Shown piece after piece: positions 10,109 through 22,121 of a stretch of 64,000 nt of DNA. The notes beneath the pieces are model-generated. The model searched no databases and was not told where the DNA came from. It saw nothing but the letters and a program-made list of their open reading frames with translations. Within the stretch, counting starts at the first letter, position 1; each line of letters begins with the position of its first letter. A program made the position numbers and the translations under genes. This DNA is from Clarireedia homoeocarpa (Eukaryota; Ascomycota; Leotiomycetes; Helotiales; Rutstroemiaceae): contig LNKV01000001.1 of the NCBI GenBank assembly GCA_001465935.1, positions 868,001 through 932,000 on the forward strand, in the 5' to 3' direction.

Positions 10109-11959
10109 TTATGATGATCCTCCTGGTTTAGGACTATTGTTTGCACTTCCGCCTCGTTTCATTAGACCGGCGAAGAAAGATGCAAGTGCTTCGTTCTGGA
10201 CTTTGCCATCTGAGGAAGTTGCGCCAGGTGTCGTTGGCTCCGGTGACGTGTACGCTTGTCGATCCTGTAGATTGTTAGAGCCATCTCACTTCAACAGGTC
10301 AATCAGTAGAATACCTTTAGTCTCTGGAGCATGTCATCGGCATCCACTTGAATACCTCCCATGTTGAACTGAACTGGTCCAATATGCTCACTAACTCGCC
10401 CCTCGTCCATCTGCCTCTGATCACCCGCGGGTTCGAAGTCACCGGATATCTTCCTGCCGTTCACTAAGCGGCCACTGTCAACATTTGAAACATCTGCGCC
10501 CCGGCTAACTGTCTCTAGAATAGGAACTTGAGAAGCCAGGAAGCTTTGGGCATCGAGGCTTGATACTTCCAGTTTAAGTCCCAGTGTTTCTGCGGAGGTG
10601 GCTTGTAAGGCATCGAGGCTAGGATCTCGAATGACTTCTTCGTATGCGGCTACGGCGCCTCCAGTTATAGCCCCATGGGAATCATCATCTCCGGATGTGG
10701 AAACAGCACCGTTGCCATTAGCTACGAACCCCGGACCTTCTTCAATGTCCAAAGACCACCCCTTGTTCACTTCTTCCACATCGAAACCTTCGCGAAGAAC
10801 ACGGATTTTGCCCCATGAATCCCAGTTAGGAGGCACGACAACCTTGTCTCGGTCGATTACGTTGTGTCTAATAGGCTGACGTTTGAGTAGAGAGTGAATG
10901 CCGAGCGACGAGTGTATGAGCCCTTGTAAAGGACTTGTCACTCCTGGTGTGGTGTATATAAGAGATGCGCCATCTAGAATAAATCAGCACAAGGAAGATA
11001 CGAAACCAAAGAGATACCAACGTTTTAGTAGTATAGTCCGTAGGGATTGTAGAACGAAGTCGAATTCATCCTCTCTCCAAGACCGCTCTTTCTCCAAAGT
11101 TTCAATTTTATCAGCCTAGGTATGTTAGCTAGCAACTTTCGGATATACTATTGCGCAGGATGAAGCTCACATTTTGACAGACCACACATAATGGGAGGCC
11201 CAAAGCTTCTTCCCATTCGCCGGGCCCTAAGGGTAGGCTGACATCCCCTTCTGCTGCTGTGCTTCCCCCACCATCCAAAGTGCTTCCCCCACGTCCCCGA
11301 TCCCTCCAACTAATCATAACCTCCTCCATCTTCTCCTTGCAATCCTCGTCCAAAGATATAAGAAGAGGCCGTAACAAGCATATCCAGTCCCTCAATTCCC
11401 TCAGCCAGAACCACGGTTGCGACCAATCGAGGAGTATGACGATGAGCGTATTCGGAATCGTTTGGGGAGTGAGAAGAGGTTGCATGAGAGGGGTGAAGGA
11501 TGGAGAAGGGTCAGCAAGGAGATATAAGGATAATCTAGCCAGAATATCTAGAAAGTCAGAACCACATCAACCATCCCGGTGCGACAAGTCAAACCTACCT
11601 TCATGATCCGCATCCAAAACATTATGATATGTGTACCCCAGAGCGAAGTTATTCGCAATAGGAGGCTGTTTACTGCTGTGCCTATCCTGTGCCTTTTTTG
11701 TGTCATCCACGGACAGAGCTTCCAAGAATTCTCTTTGAGAATCTGTTGTCCCTCCTACTCTATGTCAATACTGGCACTACTGGCACTCCTCGCTCCTTGC
11801 TATCGATGGAACAACTGTACCTAATACTAGTATATTCTTTTCTGGTAGTCGTTTCCCACTAGCTACTCCATCCAACATAGACGACCACATGTCTTTCTTC
11901 TCCTCATCTTCGGTGGATGTAGTAGCCTGCGTATATGTCGAAGCCCGGTTGTTTGCCAT
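10109..11959 (-). CDS. Dynein light intermediate chain
   Basis: Cytoplasmic dynein 1 light intermediate chain, which joins the heavy chain to cargo adaptors. Minus-strand exons: 11959-11821, 11754-11599, 11547-11171, 11115-11022, 10973-10315, 10264-10109 (1581 nt, 526 aa). Near the N-terminus the Ras-like G-domain strand NILVLG is followed by GTTDSQREFL, so the P-loop lacks GKS/T and should not bind nucleotide in the usual way, as is usual in fungi. NNFALGYTYHNV, LLDWSQPWFWLRELRDW and SPLQGLIHSSLGIHSLLKRQ are family-typical blocks. The C-terminal half is low in order and ends in SFFAGLMKRG. Intron 4 uses the weak donor GTTGGT at 11021; this choice gives the expected LKHGASLIYT junction. A second motor subunit (dynactin p24) lies 16 kb away. 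Confidence 0.93.
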
Positions 11960-12379
11960 TTTGGCAGTCTTCGAAACGGATATTTGCTTCTCCTATGTTG
12001 TACCAATAACTATACCCTCTTCAGCGGAAACCTTTGGAGCTGGTAATTCGTTACTGCCACCAGGAATCTAACCCCAAAGTCCTCCAAGCATTAGGCGTGT
12101 GTAAGAGTTAATTGTTTTCGTATTTGTCGCTTCCGCCGTTCTAGATTTCATCATGTTCTTGTATTGGGGAGCAGCTTCATAAATTTGTGAACGCGAATCA
12201 ATTCATGTACAGGTAGGGACACGCGAGGCAGGGGCTAAATTTTGTGCCGGCCTCGCTATCTTTCAGGCTCAAACACCTTGAAACATTGATAATTACAACG
12301 TCATCTTGTCTTAATAAGTCTGAACTGGCAGCCTTACCTGCTTTCTTCACTGTGAACTTCTTTGGTAGCAGGGCACGAA
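11960..12379. promoter_or_regulatory. Divergent promoter region
   Basis: A 420 bp gap between the start codons of the dynein subunit (minus) and IST3 (plus). No protein-coding signal; it must contain both promoters. Confidence 0.5.
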
Positions 12380-13360
12380 ATGAACAGCATTCGACAAATT
12401 CAAGAGCTCAATAAGCGCGAGCTTGAGCAAGGCATGTGAGTGCTGATTACTTGCTTCCATTTATCGACAGTCGGGTTTATTTCCCAGCTAATAAACTCAT
12501 CTAGCCCTCCATCCGCTTCCTGGCACACAGACTATCGCGATACAGCCTATATTTACATCGGTGGCTTACCGTTCGAGCTTTCCGAAGGCGATGTGCTCAC
12601 TATCTTCTCACAATATGGAGAACCTACATACATAAATCTGGTCCGAGATAAAGAGACCGGAAAGTCACGAGGATTTGCTTTCTTAAAGTATGAGGACCAG
12701 AGGAGTACGGATCTGGCTGTTGACAACCTTGGCGGTGCTGTGATCGCTGGGAGAACATTGAGAGTCGATCACACCAGGTATAAGAGAAAGGAGGGAGAAG
12801 AGGATACGGGATTGGACTTGAGCGGAGACTTGAGCGGGAGAGCAGCCGAGGATAGCCAGGAAAGAAGGAAGAGACGGAGGCTTAGCGGAAGTGGGAGTGA
12901 GAATGAGCAGGAGGAGCAAAGACCACTATTGAAGGAGGAGAGAGAACTGGCTTTATTGATCAGAGATCATGATGAGGATGATCCGATGAAGGCATTCTTG
13001 ATCGAAGAGAAGAAGGAAGAGGTCGCAAGAGCGCTGGCCAGAGTCAAAGGGGGAGCTAAGTCGGAAAAAGAGAAGACTCATAGACATCGTCATCGCTCAC
13101 GTCGAGATACGGAAAGCCATGCTGAGCGAGAGGATAGGCATCGTTCGAAGCATCGACGTGACGGAGATGATAGAGATAGACATGAACGGGGCGAGGGCGA
13201 CGATGGGTATCGGTCAAGGCACAAAGATCACCGCCACAACAGACACAGCAAACGGGAGTTCGAGGACCAAAAAAGGTCGCCGGAGGACGACCATAGGAGA
13301 GAAAGAAGATCACGTAAAGAGAGATCACCCAGCGATGATGGACGGAGGAGATACCCATAA
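12380..13360 (+). CDS. IST3: RRM splicing factor Ist3/Snu17 (RES complex)
   Basis: Two exons, 12380-12435 and 12505-13360, encode 303 aa. The start MNSIRQIQELNKRELEQG is the conserved N-terminus of Ist3 orthologues (human RBMX2). One RRM spans about residues 33-112, with RNP2 as AYIYIGGL and RNP1 as KSRGFAFLKY. The tail of about 180 aa is highly charged and rich in Arg, Asp, His and Ser. The yeast protein is the core of the retention-and-splicing (RES) complex on the U2 snRNP side of the activated spliceosome, with Pml1 and Bud13 (established). The fungal tail is much longer than in yeast (148 aa in total there), consistent with filamentous relatives. The intron has a GTGAGT donor and a CTAAT-type branch site. 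Confidence 0.93.
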
Positions 13361-13536
13361 AGTTTCAATATATGTTGTAATGCTTAATAAATAACGTACA
13401 GGCTTAAATGCAAATATGATATTCATGATTGTCAATCATTCCATGCGCCTATGCGATAGTAGCTTCCTGAACTCCGATCTTATCATCCCAACACCATGCT
13501 GCCTAATGACCGACCAAAACAAAACTGTGAGGGTAT

Positions 13537-14918
13537 CTATTCGGCATTAAGATACCTCTTCCAGCCATCTCGTTGACAGTGGCGCTTCCCATCTTCCCCT
13601 TCAACAATAATGAATCTTTCCCAACGACCATCGACGCCCGCCCCAAGGACTACCACGCTAGAATCGCTCGTCCATCCTAACACGCCCTTGGAAGGTTTAA
13701 GGCCTGCGTCGCTCGCGGTCACAGGGTTAGATGATGCAGAAAGTGCCTCGTCTCCAATGGTAAAGGGGATCGAAGCAAAGGAGTAAATATCAGAGAACAC
13801 CCGTGGCATGAGCGGTATACGACCTAAGAACCCCCATTTTTGACTAGCATCGCCCTCACTGATTGTGGGATTGATGCCACTTCCACTACCCATAGAAGTC
13901 AACCGCCGATGACCAGTATCTGATTCCGATCGAGGAGGTTTAGATGGATGCGGTATATCAAATATGTGAAGCGTAGATTTGTCAGATGTTACAGCTAGAA
14001 GCTGACCCGACGGAGAGAAAGATATTGAGAAGATGTCGGCTGGATCTACTCCTCGTCTGAGTTCTGCTATTTTCGCACAATTACTTGTCGCCCATACTCG
14101 AACCAATGTTCCCTTTATACTACTTAGCTCCGCATTTGTAAAATAAGGGGGTTGGGCTGACCTTTTCGCTTGCAGAAGCTAAGACCTCGCCATCTCGACT
14201 CATATCAAGAGCTCTCAAGGATGTACTATGGGCTGGTATTATGGTAACATTGCCAGTACTCAACTCAACTACCTGCACATGCCCAACAGTTCTGCCAGGA
14301 AAAACAACACTGGTGGAGTTCAAGCAGCAGAGCCCATAAGGGTTATTAGCGGTCTCGAAGGTACCCCAATGCTCTGGAGAAGTGCTGAAGCGGTAGACCC
14401 GAACACTGTTGAGAAGTGCGACCACCACATGTGTTCTCGAGATTCGAACACCCCGCACTGACGTGAGAACTGATATTTGCGTCACAATCTTCTGCTTCGC
14501 ATCATCCCAAATGATCACCTAGAGAAGCGTCAGTTGCAAAGCAACTTCAAGGACCCAATTTCCCCTTGCCTTATTTTGAGCAAACTTAGGCAGCTTGCCT
14601 CCGCCAACCAAGGCTATGAAGTTGGTTCTTCCAAGCATCTCCGCAGTGCCAAGTCCGGCGTTGAAATCTATTCCCATCAGCACTCATAATGTTCTCGGCG
14701 TGTTGGCTTGGGTCTACCTCTGGTAACTCTGAGCTGGCATGGGTCTGAGTTATATACTGTTGCGTGACATCAGTTTTGGCAGTCCATGATGGCTTTGATA
14801 AGAGCTTACTGCGAAAGCCGGTGTCAAGTCCAATAGAAAAGCAGCTAGCATTGTCGTTGAAGGAGGCTGATAAGGCTACGATACTCTTCGAACTCTCTAT
14901 TGCAGGTCTGGTGTTCAT
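13537..14918 (-). CDS. HSV2: PROPPIN Hsv2 (Atg18-family WD40 protein)
   Basis: Phosphoinositide-binding seven-blade beta-propeller of 392 aa. Minus-strand exons: 14918-14810, 14756-14718, 14667-14570, 14518-14162, 14112-13537, total 1179 nt. The lipid-binding L/FRRG motif is present as LRRG at residues 219-222, in ELRRGVDPADIFSISFSPSG. The GSVLGWTSDSSVVV-like C-terminal blade is also typical. Hsv2 binds PI3P and PI(3,5)P2 on endosomes and the vacuole and acts in micronucleophagy in yeast (established). Exon 2 is a 39 nt micro-exon carrying IYNSDPCQL. Intron 3 (14519-14569) starts with GCAAGG rather than GT. The best branch candidate is CTGAC, and splicing there gives the expected FAQNK/VIIWDD junction. 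Confidence 0.92.
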
Positions 14919-15837
14919 CGTAGCCACCAGTAGCCACGTCCTCTCCGGCTTCCAAAGTCCCACGGTATTCTTTGTAATTTGTAGAGGAGGTGGATGAGAG
15001 AAATACTTTGGTATCAATAAAGCCCCATAGTTTATGCGCTACTGATTCGGTATCATCAAGATGGATAATTGCTGCGACAAGATTTGTTGTAGATATTCGA
15101 GATGATCCTCGCTGTGCGGACCTACGGTAGAGCAAGGCTAGGCTATCGTCAGCCTATCACCATGCATGCGTCCGGTAGATAGTACCGTTCGGTTCCTATT
15201 CCTATCTATGGTGTGGTGCGAGTGCCATGCCATAGCAGCCATAGAACGCCAAGAAAGGTCGTCTAAGCTTTCCTATCGTCTTCCCAGCATTTTCCACGTA
15301 GCAGAAACAGTTTGGTGGATTTGGCGGGACAGGACATCGAATGTTTGAGGAGGGGACAAGTTACTTCGTACACAATGGAAAAATGATGGTGAGTTATTGA
15401 CTTGTTCACGTCTACGAAGCATTTGCTTCAAAGAAAGACACGAGCACCACAAAGACCGATCAGGAAAATGTCCCGATAGTCCCTTCCTCAGCCTCGTACT
15501 TTGTACAAGCTCTACTTGCGTGCTTGCCTATCCATTCGTGCCATTTTACCCTGTGCTAGGAGAGTAATCATCCACAAATCTTAAACAGGCAAAGCGCCTT
15601 ATGCAACCCGCGCGGTGTATTTCGCTAAATTATTCCCCTGACTTGAAGAAGCAACGACTTGTCGACCGATAGTTAACAGTTCACGAAAAGTACCTTCGCG
15701 CCTTTCAAGAGAGAGGGAAAGAACGAGAAACAAATTATTCTCTATCGATCATTCTCCTCCTGAACTCCATATCAACCCGCTATCACCGATCAATCTTGTT
15801 TACCTTCGTGGCTTGAGCCTCGTCAACAACAGAAATC
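14919..15837. promoter_or_regulatory. Divergent promoter region
   Basis: About 0.9 kb between HSV2 (minus) and the septin (plus). No gene is supported. The 3' part is C/T-rich just upstream of the septin ATG, common in fungal promoters. Confidence 0.5.
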
Positions 15838-17417
15838 ATGTCTTCTCCATTCAATGCCGTACGTTTGTCTCTATCTCCATTCAATAACAATACTCCAAAT
15901 CACCACCAATTTCAGGATTTTCTGACCACAAGCACCCCCGCAGTTCTCATCTGGGGTTTGATACCTACATTTCGAAGTTTTGACCATTACTGACCTCAGC
16001 TTTTCGGCAGGCAAAGATGCGAAAGAAGAAGAATGTGAAGAAGGGTATTCAGTTCTGTTTGATGGTTTGCGGTGCATCTGGCACAGGTACGACAGTATAT
16101 CGCAGATCTGCAGAAGTCGCGCAATAATTAATCTGATCCATCAGGGCGAACCACTTTCGTGAACACTCTCTGCGGCAAAAAGGTCCTCCCGGGCAAGGAT
16201 GCCGACGATGCAGCGAATGCCCATGTTGAGGAAGGAGTTAAGATCAAGCCAATTACCGTGGGTGAGTAATTCCAATATTTGATCTCCTTGGGGTACTGCG
16301 ATAGCTAACTGACATTGTTCATTCAGAGTTAGAGTTTGATGAAGAAGGAACCCGTATTTCGCTCACGATCGTCGACACGCCTGGATTCGGAGATCAAATC
16401 GATAATGAAGCAAGGTAGGCGGGGAAGACATTGAAGCGATGTCTCAGAGCTGACAGGTTCATAGCTTCGCTGAGATTGTCGGTTATCTCGAACGACAGCA
16501 TGATGCCATTCTTGCGGAGGAGTCTCGTATCAAACGTAACCCCCGTTTCCGCGACAATCGTATCCATGCATTACTATATTTTATCACTCCTACCGGCCAT
16601 GGGTACGTTGCAACTTGGCTTAAGTATACTCAAGTTCTGAACTGATATGTATCACAGTCTTCGCGAGTTAGATATTGAGTTGATGAAGCGCCTCTCCCCG
16701 CGAGTTAATGTTATTCCAGTTATTGGCAAAGCCGATTCTTTGACACCTGCTGAATTGGCAGAATCAAAAAAGCTCGTGATGGAAGACATCGAGCACTACC
16801 GAATTCCTGTCTACAATTTCCCTTACGATATCGAAGAGGACGACGAAGATACTGTCGAAGAGAATGCAGAACTTCGTGGTTTGATGCCATTCGCTATTGT
16901 AGGATCGGAAGATATTATTGAGATTGGTGGGCATAAAGTGCGTGCAAGGCAGTATCCATGGGGTGTTGTAGAGGTCGAGAATCCAAGACACTCGGACTTC
17001 CTCGCCATTAGAAGTGCGCTCTTGCACAGCCATTTGGCAGATTTGAAGGAAATCACACATGATTTTCTGTACGAGAATTATCGTACCGAGAAACTTAGCC
17101 AGAGCGTTGAAGGTGGCAGCACTGGGTAAGTCTAGTGCCATGTCTAAACTAAAATGTGATAGTGCTAACCTGTCCATAGCGATGCTTCAATGAACCCCGA
17201 AGATCTCGCTTCTCAGTCTGTCCGCTTGAAGGAGGAGCAGCTCCGTCGTGAAGAAGAGAAGCTCAGAGAGATTGAGATTAAAGTGCAACGAGAAATCGAG
17301 GCAAAACGACAAGAGTTGTTGGCCCGTGAGAGTCAGCTGAAGGAGATCGAAGCAAGAATGCAACGTGAGCAAAGCGCTCAACTTGAAGCTAATGGAACCT
17401 CGGACGCCGGGGCTTAA
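15838..17417 (+). CDS. CDC11: Septin, Cdc11/AspA type
   Basis: Filament-forming GTPase-fold septin of 381 aa. Exons 15838-15858, 16011-16086, 16145-16261, 16327-16414, 16465-16602, 16658-17125, 17180-17417 sum to 1146 nt. A polybasic stretch (MRKKKNVKKG, residues 10-19) precedes the P-loop GASGTGRT (28-35), where Arg replaces the usual Lys, as in Cdc11-class septins. G3 is DTPGFGD and G4 is GKAD. The septin unique element follows, and the last 75 residues are a Glu/Arg/Lys-rich coiled coil. The class acts at septa, hyphal tips and the bud neck, usually at heterooctamer ends (established for yeast). The first exon holds only 7 codons; a weak extra exon inside intron 1 (about 15918-15952) cannot be excluded. 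Confidence 0.93.
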
Positions 17418-17844
17418 TGGTAACGATGGATAGAGCCATGTTTTGATGCGTGGAAGGATGATGGAGAGCCGAGGGTGAGGCCAGTCGATTGCGCCATATG
17501 CTTTTGTTCGATCTCTGGAGCTGGGATTTCTTTATGCATGTCCTTGACGGCAATGCATTCATTCTGGCTTCTGAAAAGCTAATTACGTATTTCCTTATTG
17601 ACTTCTAATGTGCAGTATCATTATTTCTCTTTTTCTAACTTAATAACTCATGTGATCAACAGTCCATACCAAATTCTTCATATCAAATGGCAAACTTCCG
17701 CTCTTTTTTTTCTTTAATAATGATGCTCTCTCTGTGACGCCAGCCCCGATGTGATAACAAATCGACTCACCAGAAGATACGCACAATTAATGGAGTTATG
17801 AATCAAACAATTAACAATAAATTATTTTTGTACGTTTCTTCATG
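17418..17844. other. 3' flank of septin gene
   Basis: AT-rich non-coding stretch between the septin stop codon and the inverted-repeat element. No features are seen beyond simple T-rich runs. Confidence 0.5.
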
Positions 17845-18064
17845 CACCAGTGGGTGTACTAACTATCCGACTAACTTCGGATTTCTGATTGTTCAAGTAC
17901 AATCTGGACATTTGAAAACTTATATATCTGATTGTCCCAATACAATTTAATCATTAAGAGCTCGTATATACACTTGCTAGAGTAGAGATCTCAAAAGCAT
18001 ATATTTTAGTCGAATATTGAAGTTTGGGAGTTGGTCGGATAGGTAGGTAGTACACCCACTGGTG
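17845..18064. mobile_element. MITE-like element upstream of the Bax-inhibitor gene
   Basis: A 220 bp AT-rich element bounded by near-perfect terminal inverted repeats. The left end reads CACCAGTGGGTGTACTAACT then ATCCGACTAACT; the complement of the right end reads CACCAGTGGGTGTACTACCT then ACCTATCCGACCAACT. It has no ORF of note. It is the same family as the copy at 7195-7507, but in the opposite relative orientation. It ends 190 bp before the ATG of the BXI1-like gene. No obvious target duplication is seen (flanks CATG and AAGC). Confidence 0.85.
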
Positions 18065-18254
18065 AAGCGGGCACTAGTGTACCTTGAGCCTTACCTCGCC
18101 AATCACCATGACGTTACTAGAGCATTCTATTCTACTATAGCACAGCCATTCCATCCTCATCTCACGCAACTTGTTTTCGCCATCTTACTCTTCTCCGACA
18201 ATTATATCCACGGTATACTACTTCTCCTACTAAACATCTGGGATAACTTTCAAG

Positions 18255-19299
18255 ATGTCGGCAAACACAAAATATACCCCTGCTCCTCAAAGAGACTCTT
18301 TTGATGATACCGCTCGTTATTCCCAAGCTCCGCCTGCCTATGCTGAGCCATCTGCATCTGCCGACAACGATGCTTTACTTGGAGGACCTAGAAGCAGCGA
18401 GGACAATATTCCAGATGACTTCAAGGTTCGCATCAATACCAGTGGATGCAGCAGAGTTCTAACGAAGATCTAGTTTGGCGGTTCTGTAGCTGAAGCAACT
18501 ATCGAGATTCGGATGCAGGTATGCCGCCTTCTCTCATATTCTCCATCATTGCGCATATTGCTAATAATTCATCCAGTTCGTTCGAAAGGTCTATGCGATT
18601 CTGTAAGTTTTCGCAGTCCGTACATCACCGGAGACATCCTGCTAAACATGCCGCCAGCTCTGTGCAACTCATCGCCACGGCTATTCTTAGCTCGATTTCC
18701 TTCTTTAGCAGCTCCTATAAGAACTGGATTCAAACCAATACTTGGATGTTATGGACTTCGGTATAACAAAGAATCGCAACTTCATCTTGCTCTGCTAACA
18801 TTTATAGCTTTTCGGCGCGATTGGCTTCATGCTCTTGACATACTGGAAACGAAAGTCTTATCCAACCAACCTCCTCTTCCTCACAGGATTCACGGCTCTC
18901 GAAGCTTACTCGGTTTCGGTAATCGTATCGACCTTTGACTCGCGCATCGTCTTGCAAGCTGTATTGCTCACCGCTGGAATATTCGTTGCGCTCACTCTGT
19001 TCGCCTGCCAGACCAAGTACGATTTTACCTCATGGATGCCATACTTGTTTGGTGGACTATGGGCATTGATACTCTTCGGATTCATGGCTGCATTCTTCCC
19101 AAGCAACAGTACTGTTGAGTTAGCATACTCTGGAATTGCCGCCCTTATTTTCTCCGGCTACATTCTTGTTGATACACAACTCATCATGAGACATTACCAT
19201 GTAGAAGAAGAGATCGCGGCTGCTATCAGTCTGTACCTCGACATCATCAACCTATTCCTAGCCATTCTCCGCATTCTCAACTCTCAACAAAATAATTAG
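18255..19299 (+). CDS. BXI1: Bax inhibitor-1 family membrane protein (BXI1-like)
   Basis: Exons 18255-18425, 18474-18518, 18577-18602, 18658-18760 and 18808-19299 give 837 nt, 278 aa. A soluble N-terminal part of about 60 aa (Pro, Ala, Ser, Asp rich) precedes seven hydrophobic segments typical of the TMBIM/UPF0005 family. VRKVYAILSVQL marks the start of the first helix block, and the Asp in SGYILVDTQLIM is the conserved pore and pH-sensor residue region. Family members are ER or vacuolar Ca2+-leak proteins that modulate cell death and the unfolded protein response (established for BI-1 and yeast Bxi1). Exon 3 is only 26 nt. An inverted-repeat element sits in its immediate promoter. Confidence 0.93.
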
Positions 19300-20487
19300 G
19301 AGGTGCTTTGGTCGGGTAGCGAACATGAGGATGTTGGTGAGCGGCCAGGAGTCGCGCTCTGCAGGGGCACAAATCGAATAAATGCGTTGAAGAACTTGGC
19401 AATGGCTATTTGGGAAGCTGGACTTTTGGACGGGAAATGGAGTAAAATTGTGGTTCTACTACTTTCCAGCGTACCCTTCGTAGTTTTTCCCGTTTCGTTA
19501 CCTTCATTTTCTTGATTGAGTGGGGGTCTCCTCTTTCTTTCCAACTGTGCTTAATAGGTAGTTGTCAGTCTATTCGAAATAAAGTGGTACCTTTGTTTTT
19601 CCTACCGAAAACGTGAAAGCTATGGCAGGTCTGAGCTTTGATTGAGGTTCCATCTCCTATCTATAAGCTGGATCCGACCAAGGATAACCTCTACTGAGTG
19701 CACAGTAGTTCCAAAGCCCTTTCTCGATTGAGGTAGAAGTCTCTGGGCAGAGAAGATGGACGAGGGCATTCGCGACTACCGTGAAGCTAGAAGGATGCAA
19801 GAAAAGTGCATCCAAGAGGAAGAAAGAAAGGGACAACGTGGACGCGGGAGAGGGTAAATACTGCCAAGAGTAGAAGGATGCAAGGAAAGTGTACACTGAA
19901 CAGCGTACAATCAATCTGACTCGCATTTGCACGAGGAATATCATTTGCTGAGCAGAATTCGCCCCCGTTTTCTCCTTCTCTCCTTCTGCGTCGAAAACAT
20001 GTAAAACAAACCCCCTATGCCTATCATGTTTCTACTAGTTGAACTTGCAGTGTTATACAAGTAACTTATTACTCCACCGGATGCTGCTATTCGTTAAAAG
20101 TACCAGCTTACCCTGTATCTTTGCTCTCAGAAGGACTTAACAAAAAAAGCACATCACCCGCACCCGCACATCTCCCTCACTAGTATCTACAGCGTTCAAG
20201 GGCACAGGAAAATTAGTCGAGTGCGTCTCAACACACAGAAATTCTTTTTTCACCGCCCTGCCTCCACATTCGTTTTGAACTCGGTTTCCTCTATATTCTC
20301 CTATTGCTGTTCGTTTAAAAGGGAATAGGGAAGGCTACTCCATGGTCCATTCATTCCTTTAAACCTGCTCGAATCTGAAGGACAATTGGAAAGGAATACA
20401 ACCGTTTTTCATCCAATTGAACTTCGATTTTCAACAAATTTCGCCCAAAAAACCCACGCTCCCCTCCCCCTCTCGTCTTGTATCGCC
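19300..20487. other. Intergenic region
   Basis: About 1.2 kb between the Bax-inhibitor gene and the ceramide synthase. It has a short imperfect direct repeat, AGAAGGATGCAAGAAAAGTG near 19790 and a close copy near 19872. The first copy also forms a hairpin with 7 bp arms (19793-19799 with 19807-19813). The part just before 20488 is C/T-rich promoter-like sequence. No gene is supported. Confidence 0.5.
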
Positions 20488-22121
20488 ATGAACCAACATC
20501 CCCCAACCGTTGCGGCACAAGATGGATATACCAAAGTTGTGCAAGACTGGACAAAAAAACCTGGCGACAGCGTTATTGGTATAGAACAAAACTTTCACAG
20601 CCAAACGCCGTATCCCACTCGACCAATGATAAATAAGAGAAAGGTCAAGAGGAAAGAGGATGGTCCTCTAGAAATGGTCTGCAGATGGATTGTGCAGCAC
20701 CAAATAGGTACTTTTCTCTCTCTTCTTGTCCCCCAAAAGAATTCGTCCTGACAGCTGGCTTTAGGGTTATCCGTGAATCTGCTGATGCTTCTCTCCTTGA
20801 CGCACATCTGTTTCCCTAGAGCCCGCCGACACACCCGCAAATTTTTCGAACTCTCGTACTACAACCCCGAGTCCGGCAGGTTCTGCGCAGGCTGGAATGA
20901 TGCTTGGATGGTGTTCTATTGGATCGTGGTCATCACTGGACTTCGTGCTGCTGTTATGGATTATGCTCTCACACCATTGGCTAAAATGGGAGGAATAAAG
21001 ACGAAGAAGGACATGACAAGATTTGCTGAGCAGGCTTGGCTTCTGGTTTACTATTCTGTGTTTTGGACTCTTGGAATGGTATGTTGCTCCTGGTCTCCCA
21101 GTGGGGAGCCCCCAGCTCATCTCTCCCTAGTACATATATGTCACTTCGGACTACTGGTTAAATTTGAGCGAGCTGTGGACGAACTGGCCAGATCGAGAAA
21201 TTGGTGGACTTCAAAAATGGTACATATTGGTGCAATACGCATTTTGGCTGCAACAAATTATGGTCATTAACATCGAAGAACGTCGAAAGGATCATTGGCA
21301 GATGTTCTCGCATCACATTGTTACGACTTTGTTGATTTTCACTAGTTACGGTTACCACCAGACCAAAGTAGCCAACGTAATCCTTTGTTTGATGGATGTG
21401 GTGGACATCTTCTTCCCAGTAAGAATCTCTTCCTATGAAAGAATTTCTGCGTCGATATGGAAAAGCTAATCGTTTCATTCAGTTCGCAAAATGCCTCAAA
21501 TATCTTGGGTACAACACTCTCTGTGACTTTGCTTTCGGTCTATTCCTCGTAACTTGGATAGCTGCCCGTCACATTTTCTATATGATGGTTTGTTACTCGG
21601 TATGGGTAGATATTCCTAAAATCATCAACTACGGGTGTTATCACGGCAAAAATGGTGATATCACGGGGCCATTTACTCCCCCGGATCGTTTTGGTCATCT
21701 ATTTACGCCATTCCGTGACCCAGAAGGAACAGTCTGCTGGAATGATCAGATCAAGTGGGGATTTCTGAGCGCCCTGTTGTTCCTCCAATGCATCATGTTA
21801 ATGTGGTTCTGGATGATCATGAAAGTTGCTATTAAGGTCATCAGAGGTGGGGAAGCGGAAGACATAAGGAGCGAAGACGAAGCCGAGAACGAAGAAGAGG
21901 ACGTCAAACAAGATGAGAAGCTGATCGCAGAGGTGGTCAACCAATTCGAAGGCGAACCTTATGAGGAAGAAGTGGGTGTTGAGTCGCTTAACCTCAAAGG
22001 CCGGTCGTCGAGGAACAGCCGGTATAAGAAGAGTTCTAGTAGTGCGAGCGGGGTAAGCATTCCGGGTCACAGTGATAGAAAGGAGTTACTGGGAAGGATT
22101 GGGTGCGACAAGGGAGTTTGA
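20488..22121 (+). CDS. LAG1: Ceramide synthase, Lag1/Lac1 family (TLC domain)
   Basis: Exons 20488-20707, 20765-21078, 21131-21418 and 21483-22121 give 1461 nt, 486 aa. The multi-pass TLC domain has the Lag1p motif with the catalytic His pair in MFSHHIVTTLLIFTSYGYHQ, followed by LMDVVDIFF. The enzyme acylates sphingoid bases with fatty acyl-CoA in the ER (established). N-terminal to the first helix is a TRAM/LAG1-like segment ending in CRWIVQHQIG. The C-terminal 90 aa are cytosolic, acidic (EDEAENEEEDVKQDEK) and then Ser-rich; yeast Lag1/Lac1 tails are casein kinase 2 targets, and this tail is a plausible equivalent. Filamentous ascomycetes usually carry two ceramide synthases (LagA and BarA types); I cannot decide which this is. 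Confidence 0.92.
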
